Part shown: in pieces, positions 1-8,381 of the stretch | Position numbering within the stretch: the first letter of the stretch is position 1 | Layout of the letters: every line of letters begins with the position of its first letter | Notes under the pieces: model-generated | Told to the model about the DNA's origin: nothing | Databases searched by the model: none | Seen by the model: only the letters and a program-made list of their open reading frames with translations | NCBI GenBank assembly: GCA_003281795.1 | Contig: QCAW01000003.1 | Coordinates: 1-64,000 of the forward strand | DNA: 64,000 nt | Source: Pelagibacteraceae bacterium AG-345-F21 | GTDB taxonomy: Bacteria > Pseudomonadota > Alphaproteobacteria > Pelagibacterales > Pelagibacteraceae | Direction: 5' to 3' | Translations under genes and position numbers: made by a program

Positions 1-248
1 CCTCCTTAACTACTTTGCCTGTACTTGGCGTTCCAATGGAAACTAAGAAATTAAAGGGACTAGATAGTTTGCTTTCAATGGTTCAAATGCCAAAAGGAGT
101 TCCAATAGGCTGTCTTGCTATCGATGGTGCTTTTAACGCTGGTATACTTGCGGCATCAATAATTGGCAATTATGATAAAAAAGTGAAATCTAATTTAGAG
201 AAGTGGAGACGCATACAAACGCAGTCTATTAAAAAAAAACCTGAATAG
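1..248 (+). CDS. purE: N5-carboxyaminoimidazole ribonucleotide mutase PurE, C-terminal part
   Basis: The C-terminal half of PurE, which moves the carboxyl group of N5-CAIR to C4 to give CAIR in purine synthesis. The 5' end lies outside the window; the reading frame is open from base 3, so an internal TTG at 15 is not a real start. The visible part carries the family run PVLGVP followed by a [12 protein letters not shown]-type segment and the [15 protein letters not shown] substrate-loop region typical of class I PurE. It ends with a Lys-rich tail. purK begins 3 bases downstream, so the two are surely co-transcribed and act in consecutive steps. Confidence 0.95.
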   Translation, partial: SLTTLPVLGVPMETKKLKGLDSLLSMVQMPKGVPIGCLAIDGAFNAGILAASIIGNYDKKVKSNLEKWRRIQTQSIKKKPE

Positions 249-251
249 TTA

Positions 252-1298
252 ATGAAAGACATCACCTTAGGAATTATAGGCTCAGGTCAATTAGGCTCAA
301 TGCTGTGCCAGGCTGCAAAAAAACTTAATGTTAAAACTGTAATTATATCTGATGATGCACAAGGGCCTGCACAAAATTATTGTGATCAATTTATTTTTTC
401 TAAATATGATGATCAAGTCAAAATAAAAGAATTCATAAAGGAAGTAGATATTGTCACTTTTGAATTTGAAAATATTCCTTTAGAAATATTAAGAAATATA
501 AATAAAGAAAAAAAAGTTTTACCTAAACCTGAAATAAATAAAATTATTCAAAATAGAAAATTAGAGAAATCATTTGTTAATGATCTTGGTATTAAAACAA
601 CAGAATGGGCTTTCATAAAATCAGCAAAAGATGTTTCAAGAAATGAAAAATTGCTTCCTGGGATTTTAAAAACAAATACACTTGGTTATGATGGACATGG
701 TCAATTTGTTTTAAATTCTTTAAATGATGTGAAAAAAGACTGGTGTTTTACAGCTGACTATATTTTAGAAAAAAAAGTTGATTTAAAAAAAGAAATTTCA
801 GTAATACTTACAAGATTTCAAAACGGCACTATATCAATTTATGCGCCTATTGAAAATGTTCATGAAAATCAAATTTTAAAGCATTCAAAAATTCCAGCAG
901 AGTTAAGTGATAAAATTACAGATGAAGCACTTCAAAATGCAAAAAAAATAGCCAATCAACTAGATTATGTAGGAACGATGGCAGTTGAGTATTTTATTGA
1001 TAAAAATAATGTTTTATTAGTAAATGAAATCGCGCCGCGAGTTCATAATTCTGGTCACCTAACGATAAATGCTTTTAACGTAAGCCAATTTGAGGGTCAT
1101 GTAAGAGCAGTGTGCAATCTAGAAATCATAGCACCAGGTAAAATTTCTAATTCTGCTGTCATGATTAACATTTTAGGAAAAGAAATTGAAGAATATAGAA
1201 AAAAAACCTTCAGCAGAAACGAATTCTTTTTTGATTACGGTAAAAAAGCAATTAAAAATAAAAGAAAGATGGGTCATCTTACAATTTTAAAGGAATAG
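252..1298 (+). CDS. purK: N5-carboxyaminoimidazole ribonucleotide synthase PurK
   Basis: ATP-grasp enzyme that carboxylates AIR with ATP and bicarbonate to N5-CAIR, the substrate of PurE encoded just upstream. The N-terminus has the IGSGQLGSML signature of the preATP-grasp domain. The middle shows ATP-grasp features such as LKTNTLGYDGHGQ, and the C-terminal part has the metal-binding VNEIAPRVHNSGH motif around residues 257-269. Length (348 residues) is close to the family norm. It meets the minus-strand dioxygenase gene tail to tail with no spacer. Confidence 0.96.
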   Translation: MKDITLGIIGSGQLGSMLCQAAKKLNVKTVIISDDAQGPAQNYCDQFIFSKYDDQVKIKEFIKEVDIVTFEFENIPLEILRNINKEKKVLPKPEINKIIQNRKLEKSFVNDLGIKTTEWAFIKSAKDVSRNEKLLPGILKTNTLGYDGHGQFVLNSLNDVKKDWCFTADYILEKKVDLKKEISVILTRFQNGTISIYAPIENVHENQILKHSKIPAELSDKITDEALQNAKKIANQLDYVGTMAVEYFIDKNNVLLVNEIAPRVHNSGHLTINAFNVSQFEGHVRAVCNLEIIAPGKISNSAVMINILGKEIEEYRKKTFSRNEFFFDYGKKAIKNKRKMGHLTILKE

Positions 1299-2111
1299 TT
1301 ATTTAATTGTAATTCTATGCATAACTCTTTTGCAGTTTTTTATTTCGCTAGCCATATGCAAGATGCTTAAATTATCCCAAAGACAAATATCACCCTTTGA
1401 CCACTCATAAGAAAAAATAAATTCTTGTTTGTTTACATGGTCAATTAAATAATTTTTTAAAAAATCTGATTCTTTTTCATTAACATTTTTTATTTTTATT
1501 AGATGTCCTGGTGAAACATATAAAGTTTTTTTTCCACTTACCATTTTAACAATGGAATGTTCAGCCTCCATACTTGCTGATGATTTAATTCCCATTTCTT
1601 TCTCTCTTTCAAGTCTAGTTATAGCAATTGGCCCTGATGAAGAAAAAACACCCGTAGCGTTTTTAATTTTATTTTTAATTTCGTCAGGTAATTTTTCATA
1701 AGCATTAAACCCAGATGAAAAGATAGTATTACCTTGACCAGTTGGCACTTCTATTCCCATAAGCATAGTATATCTAGGTCTATCATTTGCTAAATAACTT
1801 GTATCTTGATGAAGCCAACTAGAACCAAAACTTAAATTTTTGTCATCTGGTTTTCTTTCAATAACATTAATAAAAGGAAATTTTTCACTTAACCCCTTTA
1901 GCCTCGGGTAGATAACTGGTTGTCCAATGCTTTTCGCAAAAATTTGATAGGAATCAGGATCTAGGTTTTGTTTTTTTATAAATATAACACCAAACAAGTT
2001 TAAAGTTTTTTTTATATCATCGACTTGATTTTGATCAAATTTTTTTAAATTTATATTATTTATAAAAGCTCCGATATTATTTTTTCCTGGAGTAATAGAA
2101 ATTGAGTTCAT
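1299..2111 (-). CDS. TauD/TfdA-family Fe(II)/2-oxoglutarate dioxygenase
   Basis: A 270-residue non-haem iron dioxygenase. The metal ligands are visible as His101-x-Asp103 in WLHQDTSY and a distal His252 in SILHMASE, and Arg266 near the C-terminus fits the 2-oxoglutarate-binding Arg. Members use 2-oxoglutarate and O2 to hydroxylate taurine, chlorinated aryloxyacetates or other small organics; the substrate cannot be read from sequence. The stop is adjacent to the yedK-like stop-side neighbour (the two genes abut), so it is probably the last gene of a minus-strand unit that starts with the FAH-family gene or further upstream. Confidence 0.88.
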   Translation of the reverse strand: MNSISITPGKNNIGAFINNINLKKFDQNQVDDIKKTLNLFGVIFIKKQNLDPDSYQIFAKSIGQPVIYPRLKGLSEKFPFINVIERKPDDKNLSFGSSWLHQDTSYLANDRPRYTMLMGIEVPTGQGNTIFSSGFNAYEKLPDEIKNKIKNATGVFSSSGPIAITRLEREKEMGIKSSASMEAEHSIVKMVSGKKTLYVSPGHLIKIKNVNEKESDFLKNYLIDHVNKQEFIFSYEWSKGDICLWDNLSILHMASEIKNCKRVMHRITIK

Positions 2112-2738
2112 TTATTTTACAGGGTTAATTATAGATGGATCATTATTAATTGGATTATTAACATCTTTTGAAATTTCATGAAACTTTAAATTGGGAGGCT
2201 TGATTGAATTTAATATTTCCATAGCATCTTTTTTTATGTTCAAATAATTATTTATTTGACTTTGATTTATAATCATAGGCTCTCTATGATGAATGGTGCT
2301 TATCTTTTCTGTAGCCTCTCTTGTAATAATACAAAATTGATTATTTTGGTGTATTCCTGCAAAAAACATTATTTCATCATCCTCTTTAGAAAAATAATAA
2401 GGAATTTTTTTTTTATCTTCTCTTTTCCATTCGTAATATCCGTCTGCGGGAACAATACATCTAGAAGTTTGTATCAGATTTTTGAAAGTCACTTTTTCCA
2501 TAAGAGTTTCTTTCCTTGCGTTAATCAGTGGTGAAAATTTATCTAATTTTTTAGACCATGAAGGTACTAAACCCCATTCACAAAGTTCAAGAGTTTTGCC
2601 ATTTGTATAAGATTTAATAATTGGCAATTGTTGAGAAGGGTGAGCGTTATAATTATCTGTATCTTCAACTTTTATATTTGTTTTTACCAGATCAGCTGTT
2701 TTACTTACTGGTTTTCTAATAGAATATCTTCCACACAT
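2112..2738 (-). CDS. SRAP-domain protein, YedK/HMCES-type abasic-site sensor
   Basis: A 208-residue SRAP protein. The family protects abasic sites in single-stranded DNA by forming a thiazolidine crosslink through Cys2. The start MCGRY places the essential Cys directly after the initiator Met, which fixes the start codon. Asn73 (LINAR), Glu103 (GYYEWKR) and the His150/His151-Arg-Glu-Pro segment match the family's active-site positions. It begins within the TAATG overlap with a tiny upstream ORF and abuts the dioxygenase gene downstream. No LexA-type operator was recognised nearby. Confidence 0.92.
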   Translation of the reverse strand: MCGRYSIRKPVSKTADLVKTNIKVEDTDNYNAHPSQQLPIIKSYTNGKTLELCEWGLVPSWSKKLDKFSPLINARKETLMEKVTFKNLIQTSRCIVPADGYYEWKREDKKKIPYYFSKEDDEIMFFAGIHQNNQFCIITREATEKISTIHHREPMIINQSQINNYLNIKKDAMEILNSIKPPNLKFHEISKDVNNPINNDPSIINPVK

Positions 2739-2848
2739 TATTTGTTCTTCTTGTCTTTTTTTAATTTTCGCTTTTCTTTCAAAGAAAGTTTAGCTTTCTT
2801 CATAAAACTTCGATCTTTTTGACTTTTCCCAGAATATCTTTTTGACAT
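2738..2848 (-). CDS. Tiny Lys-rich protein (36 residues), hypothetical
   Basis: A 36-codon frame starting at ATG 2848 and ending in a TAA that shares one base with the ATG of the yedK-like gene (TAATG). It begins MSKRYSGKSQKDRSFMKK, and about 40% of residues are Lys or Arg. It starts 2 bases after the FAH-family stop, so it fills the whole space between two genes in one operon, which suggests it is translated. No family is recognised. It could bind nucleic acid given its charge, or could be a non-conserved spacer translated only to couple yedK. Confidence 0.45.
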   Translation of the reverse strand: MSKRYSGKSQKDRSFMKKAKLSLKEKRKLKKDKKNK

Positions 2849-2850
2849 AA

Positions 2851-3687
2851 TTATTCTTCTATTATTTCATGCTTCTGTTCGCCTAGCCCATCTACTTTTA
2901 GATGTAGTTTGTCTCCTGATTTTAAAAATTTAGGTTTTTCCATTTCCATAGCTGTTCCGGCTGGGGTCCCAGTTGTAATAATTGTTCCCGGATATAAAGT
3001 CATAAATTGACTAATATGAGCGATTAAAAAATTAAAATTGAATATCATTTTTTTAGTATTGCCTGTCTGCCGTCTTTCTCCATTCACATCCAAAGTTAAA
3101 TTCATATCATTAGTATCTTTTATTTCATCTTTAGTAACTAGCCAAGGGCCACAGGGACCCGCAATAGATTTACCCTTAATCCACTGACCTCCCCTCTCTT
3201 TTTGCCAAGATCTTTCTGAGATATCATTAACAATACAAAAACCAAAAATATAATTTTGAGCATCATTTTCTTTAATGTATTTTCCTTTACGTCCTATTAT
3301 TATTGCAACTTCACATTCATAATCCATTTTATTTGCATGCCTAGGTTTAATAATTTCGTCATTTGGTCCTTGAATACATCCTGAACTTTTATTGAACAGT
3401 ATTGGTTCTTCTGGCAATTTGGAATTGCTGCCTTCTACATGAGCTTTATAATTTAAACCAATGGCTAAAAAATCTATTGGATTAGAAATACAACTACCAG
3501 TTCTTATTTTTGGATCTAGCTCTTTTAGTTTAGAAAAATCAATTTTTTTTAATTCATCTAAAGTGGCTTCATTCAAAGTTTTAGGATGCAAGTCTTTTAT
3601 ATGTTCAGAAAGATCTCTAATTTTATTGTTACTGTCTAATACAGCTACAGTTTCTTTGCCTAATTTTCCAACTCTTAATAATTTCAT
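2851..3687 (-). CDS. Fumarylacetoacetate hydrolase (FAH) family protein
   Basis: A 278-residue FAH-fold enzyme. The superfamily covers fumarylacetoacetases, acylpyruvases, 2-oxo-hepta-3-ene-dioate hydratase/isomerases and oxaloacetate decarboxylases. The acidic metal ligands are recognisable in MDYECEVAIIIGR (two Glu) and in CIVNDISERSWQ (Asp). The TPAGTAMEM segment corresponds to the conserved TGTP-containing loop. The substrate is not predictable. It precedes the small Lys-rich ORF and the yedK-like gene by 2 bases. Upstream, 24 bases separate it from the next minus-strand gene. Confidence 0.88.
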   Translation of the reverse strand: MKLLRVGKLGKETVAVLDSNNKIRDLSEHIKDLHPKTLNEATLDELKKIDFSKLKELDPKIRTGSCISNPIDFLAIGLNYKAHVEGSNSKLPEEPILFNKSSGCIQGPNDEIIKPRHANKMDYECEVAIIIGRKGKYIKENDAQNYIFGFCIVNDISERSWQKERGGQWIKGKSIAGPCGPWLVTKDEIKDTNDMNLTLDVNGERRQTGNTKKMIFNFNFLIAHISQFMTLYPGTIITTGTPAGTAMEMEKPKFLKSGDKLHLKVDGLGEQKHEIIEE

Positions 3688-3711
3688 TAACTAATTTTAG
3701 ATAAGATCTTA

Positions 3712-4158
3712 CTATTTTACAAATCTTTTAATTCTTTCTTCTGTAGTGGTGTCAGGGCCTGAGTAGGGTGTCTCGTAACTATTTGTTTTTGTTAAAACAT
3801 CGATACCTTTAGTAAATATGAAGATAAAGAAAATAATAAAAAAAACTGCAAAAATTTTAGCGGGGTTGTAGTTTCCTGATTGAAAAACACTTACTGGCTG
3901 TTCTTGTTTTTTATGAAAAAATTTAAAGGTTAAATAAACAGCAATAATTAAACCTATGTGGGCCATTACCACTCCAGCCCAACCAAATATAAAAGAAGTA
4001 ACACTAAAAACGTACAAACTAAAAACTGTTGACCAGACAAACGATAATACAATTAAAATCTGTAATCTCACCGATTTAGGCAAACTTCTTAAATCATTTT
4101 TGGAGTCGTCGAACATAATATTCGCACTTTCTCTCATAAAACTTTTAATTTTTTCCAT
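3712..4158 (-). CDS. Hypothetical membrane protein, three predicted TM segments
   Basis: A 148-residue protein not assigned to a family. A charged N-terminal stretch of about 30 residues precedes three hydrophobic segments, at roughly residues 32-54, 57-80 and 103-122. The linker between segments two and three carries HKKQEQ, and the C-terminus is polar (a GPDTTTEERIKRF-type tail). An inner-membrane location is inferred from hydrophobicity alone. It lies between the FAH-family gene and the NQO-type gene with short gaps, so co-transcription is likely. Confidence 0.7.
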   Translation of the reverse strand: MEKIKSFMRESANIMFDDSKNDLRSLPKSVRLQILIVLSFVWSTVFSLYVFSVTSFIFGWAGVVMAHIGLIIAVYLTFKFFHKKQEQPVSVFQSGNYNPAKIFAVFFIIFFIFIFTKGIDVLTKTNSYETPYSGPDTTTEERIKRFVK

Positions 4159-4192
4159 AAATCTTTTTACACTTTCTCAATTAAAATTAAAA

Positions 4193-4774
4193 CTAACATA
4201 ATTGTCTTGCCAGTTTTCTCACTTTTTTCATATGTTTTTCAAATTTTTCCTCGGTCATTCCCGGCAATACTTCATAATGTCTTGAATAAAATGTCTTCAT
4301 GCCCCCAAGTTTTAAAACCCCGGCTTTTATCCTTCGAAAGGGAATATTTTGGAACCAAGTTTCAATTGAAAACCAATTTCCTCCATAAGTCATCGACATT
4401 ATTGCAATTTTACCTTTCATAGCTCCTGCAACTGGGTACCCCCAATTTCCAACTAATCTCTTAAAAGAAAAAAACCATTTTGGAGCAAGCGTTAAGTCAA
4501 TCCAATTTTCTAAGATTGCAGTTGCTCTTAAATTATAACAAGGTGAAATCATGAAAAGAATATCAGACCTTTCTAATCTTTTTCTATAATTTAAAATTTG
4601 TTCACTTGGCTCAGATCCATCATAGAAAGGTATTGGTTTTTCATCATGTAAGTTAATTAGATCAACATTATGACCTAATTTTTTTACCTCATCTATAAAT
4701 GTATCTCTAATCTCCTGATTAAAACATTTTTTTGTATTATGATGACCGTATACAACAAATATTCTTTTCGACAT
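4193..4774 (-). CDS. NAD(P)H dehydrogenase (quinone)-type flavodoxin-fold protein
   Basis: A 193-residue protein of the NQO/modulator-of-drug-activity flavodoxin fold. The N-terminus RIFVVYGHHNTKKCFN matches the FMN/FAD phosphate loop of that family. The central DILFMISPCYNL and PKWFFSFKRL segments, followed by GKIAIMSMTYGGNW, correspond to flavin-contacting strands. It probably reduces quinones or small electrophiles with NAD(P)H. A 53-residue membrane protein gene ends one base before its ATG, so the two are translated as a pair. Confidence 0.82.
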   Translation of the reverse strand: MSKRIFVVYGHHNTKKCFNQEIRDTFIDEVKKLGHNVDLINLHDEKPIPFYDGSEPSEQILNYRKRLERSDILFMISPCYNLRATAILENWIDLTLAPKWFFSFKRLVGNWGYPVAGAMKGKIAIMSMTYGGNWFSIETWFQNIPFRRIKAGVLKLGGMKTFYSRHYEVLPGMTEEKFEKHMKKVRKLARQLC

Positions 4775-4775
4775 G

Positions 4776-4937
4776 TTAATTGTCTATATCATTTTTATCT
4801 TCTTTGGAGGGAAAAAAAAATATACCAGTACCTAATCCTATGGCAATAGCAGATACAATCCATGCCCCTTCTTGTGCAGAATAAAGAACTAAACCTCCAA
4901 ATATAATAGCTATTATTCCTAACGTTTTATTATCCAT
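4776..4937 (-). CDS. Small two-TM membrane protein (53 residues), hypothetical
   Basis: A 53-codon frame with ATG at 4937 and TAA one base before the NQO-type gene. It starts MDNKTLGIIAI. Two hydrophobic segments (about residues 6-22 and 26-42) are separated by AQEGAW, and the tail is charged (SKEDKNDIDN). Codon use and membrane-protein composition look genuine, and it fills the gap up to the intergenic region where the transcript probably begins. No family is recognised. Close coupling suggests a role near the oxidoreductase or simple co-expression. Confidence 0.65.
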   Translation of the reverse strand: MDNKTLGIIAIIFGGLVLYSAQEGAWIVSAIAIGLGTGIFFFPSKEDKNDIDN

Positions 4938-4994
4938 TGACAACCTATATCATTATATTAAGGTTAATTATCCATATGTCATGGAAAAAAAGAC

Positions 4995-5027
4995 TCTGCA
5001 TCTACATGCAGGACTCTATAAAGAGTT
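4995..5027 (+). other. Tandem hairpins in the leader of the 63-residue gene
   Basis: Two adjacent perfect stem-loops: CTGCAT-CTAC-ATGCAG (4996-5011) and ACTCT-ATAA-AGAGT (5013-5026). They lie 30-60 bases before the start codon at 5057. A 27-codon frame (ATG 4981 to TAG 5064) also spans them and overlaps the downstream gene by 8 bases, so this may be a structured leader, a leader peptide or both. Confidence 0.35.
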
Positions 5028-5056
5028 AAAAAGTAGGTTGAAAGAAAGGAGCTGTG

Positions 5057-5248
5057 ATGAATAGATTTTCACATTTGCTTAGAGAGTTCAGCCGAAAAAA
5101 GTCAGAGGCTAAGCTTGCTCAGCAACTTAACAAATCCGTAAAGGCTCCAGAGGCTAATGCTAATGGAACAAGCGGATATTTGATTAAGGAAGGTAAAAAT
5201 GCTGGAAAAGTACTAAAGCATTTAAAAACTGATAAAAATAATCTTTAA
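5057..5248 (+). CDS. Small basic protein (63 residues), hypothetical
   Basis: A 63-residue Lys-rich protein starting MNRFSHLLREFSRKKSEAK. I chose ATG 5057 over GTG 5054 because the strong Shine-Dalgarno AGGAG at 5047-5051 has better spacing to the ATG. The N-terminal half is likely helical and amphipathic. The C-terminal half has Gly/Asn-rich turns and a KEGKNAGKVLKHLK stretch. No family is recognised. It stands alone between a hairpin-containing leader and a strong palindromic terminator, so it is probably a monocistronic, well-expressed gene. Confidence 0.65.
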   Translation: MNRFSHLLREFSRKKSEAKLAQQLNKSVKAPEANANGTSGYLIKEGKNAGKVLKHLKTDKNNL

Positions 5249-5256
5249 TCTTTATA

Positions 5257-5280
5257 GAGAGGGGTTTTAAAACCCCTCTC
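5257..5280 (+). terminator. Palindromic terminator after the 63-residue gene
   Basis: A perfect 24-base palindrome, GAGAGGGGTTTT followed by its complement, 8 bases after the stop codon. The GC-rich 8-bp outer stem is stable. The following bases (AAGTCTTTAATA) are only moderately T-rich, so termination may be partial. Confidence 0.65.
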
Positions 5281-5302
5281 AAGTCTTTAATAATATTTTC
5301 TA

Positions 5303-6394
5303 ATGAAAAAACAAAATTTCTTTGACTTAAATTTTGATCAACTTAAGACATTTTTAATAAACAATGCTGACGTTGATGTCAAAAAAGCCAAAATGCGATG
5401 TCAACAACTTTTTAATGCTGTTTACAAAAAAAATATAAAAAGTTTTGATGAATTAACCACATTTGGAATTGAGCTAAGAGATAAAATTAAAAAATTAATT
5501 AGTCTAGAAAAACCAAAAGTCGTTGATACTCAAAAATCTAAAGATGGAACGATTAAATTTCTTTTAGAACTAAAAGATAAAAGAAATGTTGAAACAGTTC
5601 TTATACCCGACAAAACACAAAGCAAATATACAATATGTTTATCAGTTTCAGTAGGCTGTTATTTATCTTGTGAATTTTGTGCCACTGCCCAAATTTCAAA
5701 AAATCTAGTTAGAAATTTATCCTCTGGAGAAATAGTTTCGCAAATTATTTTATGCAAAGATTATATAAATGATTGGTCCACACATAAAAAAATTACTAAT
5801 CAGGTTTTAATGGGCGAAGGTTCACCTTTTTTAAATCTAGATAATGTTAAAGTTGCAATAGAAAATTCAAAAAATAAAGATGGTTTGGAATATGGTCGTA
5901 CTAGAATAACAGTAAGTACAGTTGGCATAGGAATTAAGAAAGACGGCATGGACAGTATAGAGTGGGCTGCTAAAGAACTAGACGTGTATTTAGCCTGGAG
6001 TTTGCACAGTTCAATTCCAAAACACAGATCAGAACTGATGCCAATTAATGAAAAATATTCCATTAATTCACTAATTCCTCAATTGAATAAATATTATGAA
6101 AAGACAAAACTTCCAATCTTTATTGAGTGGATATGTTTGGAGGAGAATATGACAGAAAAGCATGCGCAAGAACTTGTAAAAATTATGAAAAAGGTTCCTT
6201 CAAAATTAAATTTAATTGAGTTTAACCCTTTAACTAATAAAGATTATAAACCGGCTTCACAAGAAAAAATAAAAAAATTTTCAAAAATTATACAAGATAA
6301 TGGTTTTTTATCTTTGTTTAGAAGAAGCAGAGGTAGAGACATTAATGCTTCTTGCGGATCACTTGCAAATAAGAAATCAGTAGGTAATGGATAA
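5303..6394 (+). CDS. rlmN: RlmN/Cfr-family radical SAM RNA methyltransferase, divergent
   Basis: A 363-residue radical SAM enzyme of the family that methylates C2 of A2503 in 23S rRNA and A37 of some tRNAs. The iron-sulfur motif is CYLSCEFC (CxxxCxxC), followed by ATAQ and a downstream RNL as in E. coli RlmN. LAWSLHSS and LMPINEKY match the conserved LAVSLHA and PINKKY blocks. The C-terminal RGRDINASCGSLA holds the Cys that forms the protein-RNA intermediate. One oddity: the SAM-contacting GMGEP motif reads GEGSP. It overlaps the next gene by 8 bases. Confidence 0.88.
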   Translation: MKKQNFFDLNFDQLKTFLINNADVDVKKAKMRCQQLFNAVYKKNIKSFDELTTFGIELRDKIKKLISLEKPKVVDTQKSKDGTIKFLLELKDKRNVETVLIPDKTQSKYTICLSVSVGCYLSCEFCATAQISKNLVRNLSSGEIVSQIILCKDYINDWSTHKKITNQVLMGEGSPFLNLDNVKVAIENSKNKDGLEYGRTRITVSTVGIGIKKDGMDSIEWAAKELDVYLAWSLHSSIPKHRSELMPINEKYSINSLIPQLNKYYEKTKLPIFIEWICLEENMTEKHAQELVKIMKKVPSKLNLIEFNPLTNKDYKPASQEKIKKFSKIIQDNGFLSLFRRSRGRDINASCGSLANKKSVGNG

Positions 6395-7328
6395 TTTACA
6401 TATTTTTTTAGGAGCAACTGTTGCTGACGCCGCAGCAAGACCTTTGCATTGGGTTTATGATCCTAAAAAACTGAAAAGATATATTAAAGGCAAAAAGGAT
6501 ATAGCTTTTTTAAAACAAAACAAAAGTCCTTTTTATTCTATAAAAACAGGAGATGTGTCTGGCTATAATGATGTGGGTCAAGTTATGTTTAAGACTTTAA
6601 TGTCTACTAAAAAAAAGTCTGATATTCTTAAGAATTTTAAACGAAATATAACTAGAAACTTTGGACCTGGGTCTGCTTACTGGAGAAATTTAAAACTTAG
6701 AAAAAAATATAAAAAAATTAAATGGAAAAAACCTATGAAAGGGCCCTGGATCCATCAAAACATATTGGAGACAATACAAAACATAAAATCTAAAAAAAAT
6801 ATCACAGGAGGAACAAAAGTAAATGAGTCAGACGGATATTGTGCAGCATTACCTTATTACCTTTATAATAATTCTGATAAAGAATTAAAAAGAATTATTA
6901 GAAGCGTGGCCAATTCAAAAATAAACGAGAAGTATGCCTTAGCTAAACTTAAGATTATAGATTTAGCAACCAATGGAAACAAAAAACCTGTTTATGCTTT
7001 TGTTAAAAAATATAAAAATAATAGATATTTTAAAGAGGTAACCATTAATATTAAAAAGATAATAAAACTTAAAAACCATAATCATATTATAGTTGTTAAA
7101 AAGTTTGGTAAAGCTTGCAGTTATCCAGGAACATTTATGGGATCTATTCATGCCATCATAAACTCGAGTAGTTACAGGTCTGCTATTATTAAAACAATTA
7201 GTGCTGGAGGTTGTAATTGTTCCAGAGCTAATTTTGTTGGAGCATATTTCGCCGCTCTAAAGGGGATAAAAAATATACCCATTCAATGGATAACTAAAAC
7301 GAAACCAGCCAAAAATATTATAAAATGA
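6387..7328 (+). CDS. ADP-ribosylglycohydrolase-fold protein, J1-crystallin-like
   Basis: A 313-residue protein of the ADP-ribosylglycohydrolase superfamily. The N-terminus LGATVADAAARPLHWVYD closely resembles jellyfish J1-crystallin-type members, and GGCNCSRANFVGAYFAAL near residue 280 corresponds to the C-terminal GGDNxSR block. The acidic residues that bind Mg2+ in active hydrolases look altered: the TDDT position reads near YNDVGQ, and the late Asp is Cys. Whether it hydrolyses ADP-ribose bonds is therefore doubtful. It overlaps the rlmN-like gene by 8 bases, implying translational coupling. Confidence 0.75.
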   Translation: MDNLHIFLGATVADAAARPLHWVYDPKKLKRYIKGKKDIAFLKQNKSPFYSIKTGDVSGYNDVGQVMFKTLMSTKKKSDILKNFKRNITRNFGPGSAYWRNLKLRKKYKKIKWKKPMKGPWIHQNILETIQNIKSKKNITGGTKVNESDGYCAALPYYLYNNSDKELKRIIRSVANSKINEKYALAKLKIIDLATNGNKKPVYAFVKKYKNNRYFKEVTINIKKIIKLKNHNHIIVVKKFGKACSYPGTFMGSIHAIINSSSYRSAIIKTISAGGCNCSRANFVGAYFAALKGIKNIPIQWITKTKPAKNIIK

Positions 7329-7341
7329 TATATAGTAGTTT

Positions 7342-8373
7342 ATGGATTCGATAATAACAATTGTAATTATAAGTTTGTTACTTGCTAATTTAATAGCAGT
7401 CATTCTTTTATCTAAGCGTAAGCAATCAGAAAAATTAGACAATAATCAAATTTTCAAAGATGAGGTCAATTCTTTAAAGAATTCTTTTAGCCAATCATTT
7501 GGATCTATGAGCAAAGAGATAGCAAAAGATATGACCGGTGCACTAACAAAAGTAGATGAAAAAGTAGGAGTATTCAATCGTCAAGTAAGCGAGTTAAACC
7601 AAAGCCAAGATAATTTTAGTAAGATTTTAAGTGGGGTAAAAACCTACGGAACATTGGCTGAATTCGGATTAGGCTCATTGCTTAAAGATTTATTGCCGGC
7701 ATCACAATTTATAGCTAATGTCAAAATGAAACCTGAAGAAACTTCCGATACAGTTGAATTTGCTATTAAGTTGCAAGATGTTTTATTGCCAATTGACAGT
7801 CATTGGCCTATAGAAAAATATAAAGCAATAGATGATGCATATAATGCAAATGACAAAGACGCCCAAACAAACGCGAGAAAAGATTTAGCAGCTGCATTTA
7901 GATTGAAAGCAAAATCAGTAAATCAAAAGTATATAGCACCACCTAAGAGCACTGATTTCGCAATTATTTATGTTCCCACAGAGGGATTATTTGCGGAGTT
8001 GTCAAGTTATAGAGATCCAAAATCAAAAGATTTGTTATTTCAAGAACTTAGATCAAAATACAAAGTAACAATTTCAGGACCAAATACACTATCAGCATTA
8101 CTACAATCCTATCACTTAGGGTTTCAAACTTTAAAGGTACAACAACACGCTACTCAAATTTATAGTGATTTAAAAAACATCAGCTCCAGATTTGAAAAAC
8201 ACTTTGACGGCATTAAAGATCTTAGAAAAAAATTAGAGCAAGCAATGTTAGCAACAGACGGTTTCGGTAGAGACGCTAGATCTATTATGAACACACTTGG
8301 AAATATTAAAGACCCCGAACAAGTCAAAGAAACTCTGGCAGAAGATCCTGAAAAGATCAAAATTCTCAAATAA
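7342..8373 (+). CDS. rmuC: DNA recombination protein RmuC homologue
   Basis: A 343-residue RmuC-family protein. RmuC limits recombination at inverted repeats and has a nuclease-like core. An N-terminal TM segment (about residues 3-22) is followed by a coiled-coil-prone stretch to residue 90. The core region is recognised from YGTLAEFGLGSLLKDLLP, LPIDSHWPIEKY and FAIIYVPTEGLFAEL. It is shorter than the E. coli protein (475), mainly through a reduced coiled coil. It sits 13 bases after the ADP-ribosylglycohydrolase-like gene and 8 bases before sbcB, giving a pair of DNA-processing genes. Confidence 0.93.
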   Translation: MDSIITIVIISLLLANLIAVILLSKRKQSEKLDNNQIFKDEVNSLKNSFSQSFGSMSKEIAKDMTGALTKVDEKVGVFNRQVSELNQSQDNFSKILSGVKTYGTLAEFGLGSLLKDLLPASQFIANVKMKPEETSDTVEFAIKLQDVLLPIDSHWPIEKYKAIDDAYNANDKDAQTNARKDLAAAFRLKAKSVNQKYIAPPKSTDFAIIYVPTEGLFAELSSYRDPKSKDLLFQELRSKYKVTISGPNTLSALLQSYHLGFQTLKVQQHATQIYSDLKNISSRFEKHFDGIKDLRKKLEQAMLATDGFGRDARSIMNTLGNIKDPEQVKETLAEDPEKIKILK

Positions 8374-8381
8374 TTTAATTC

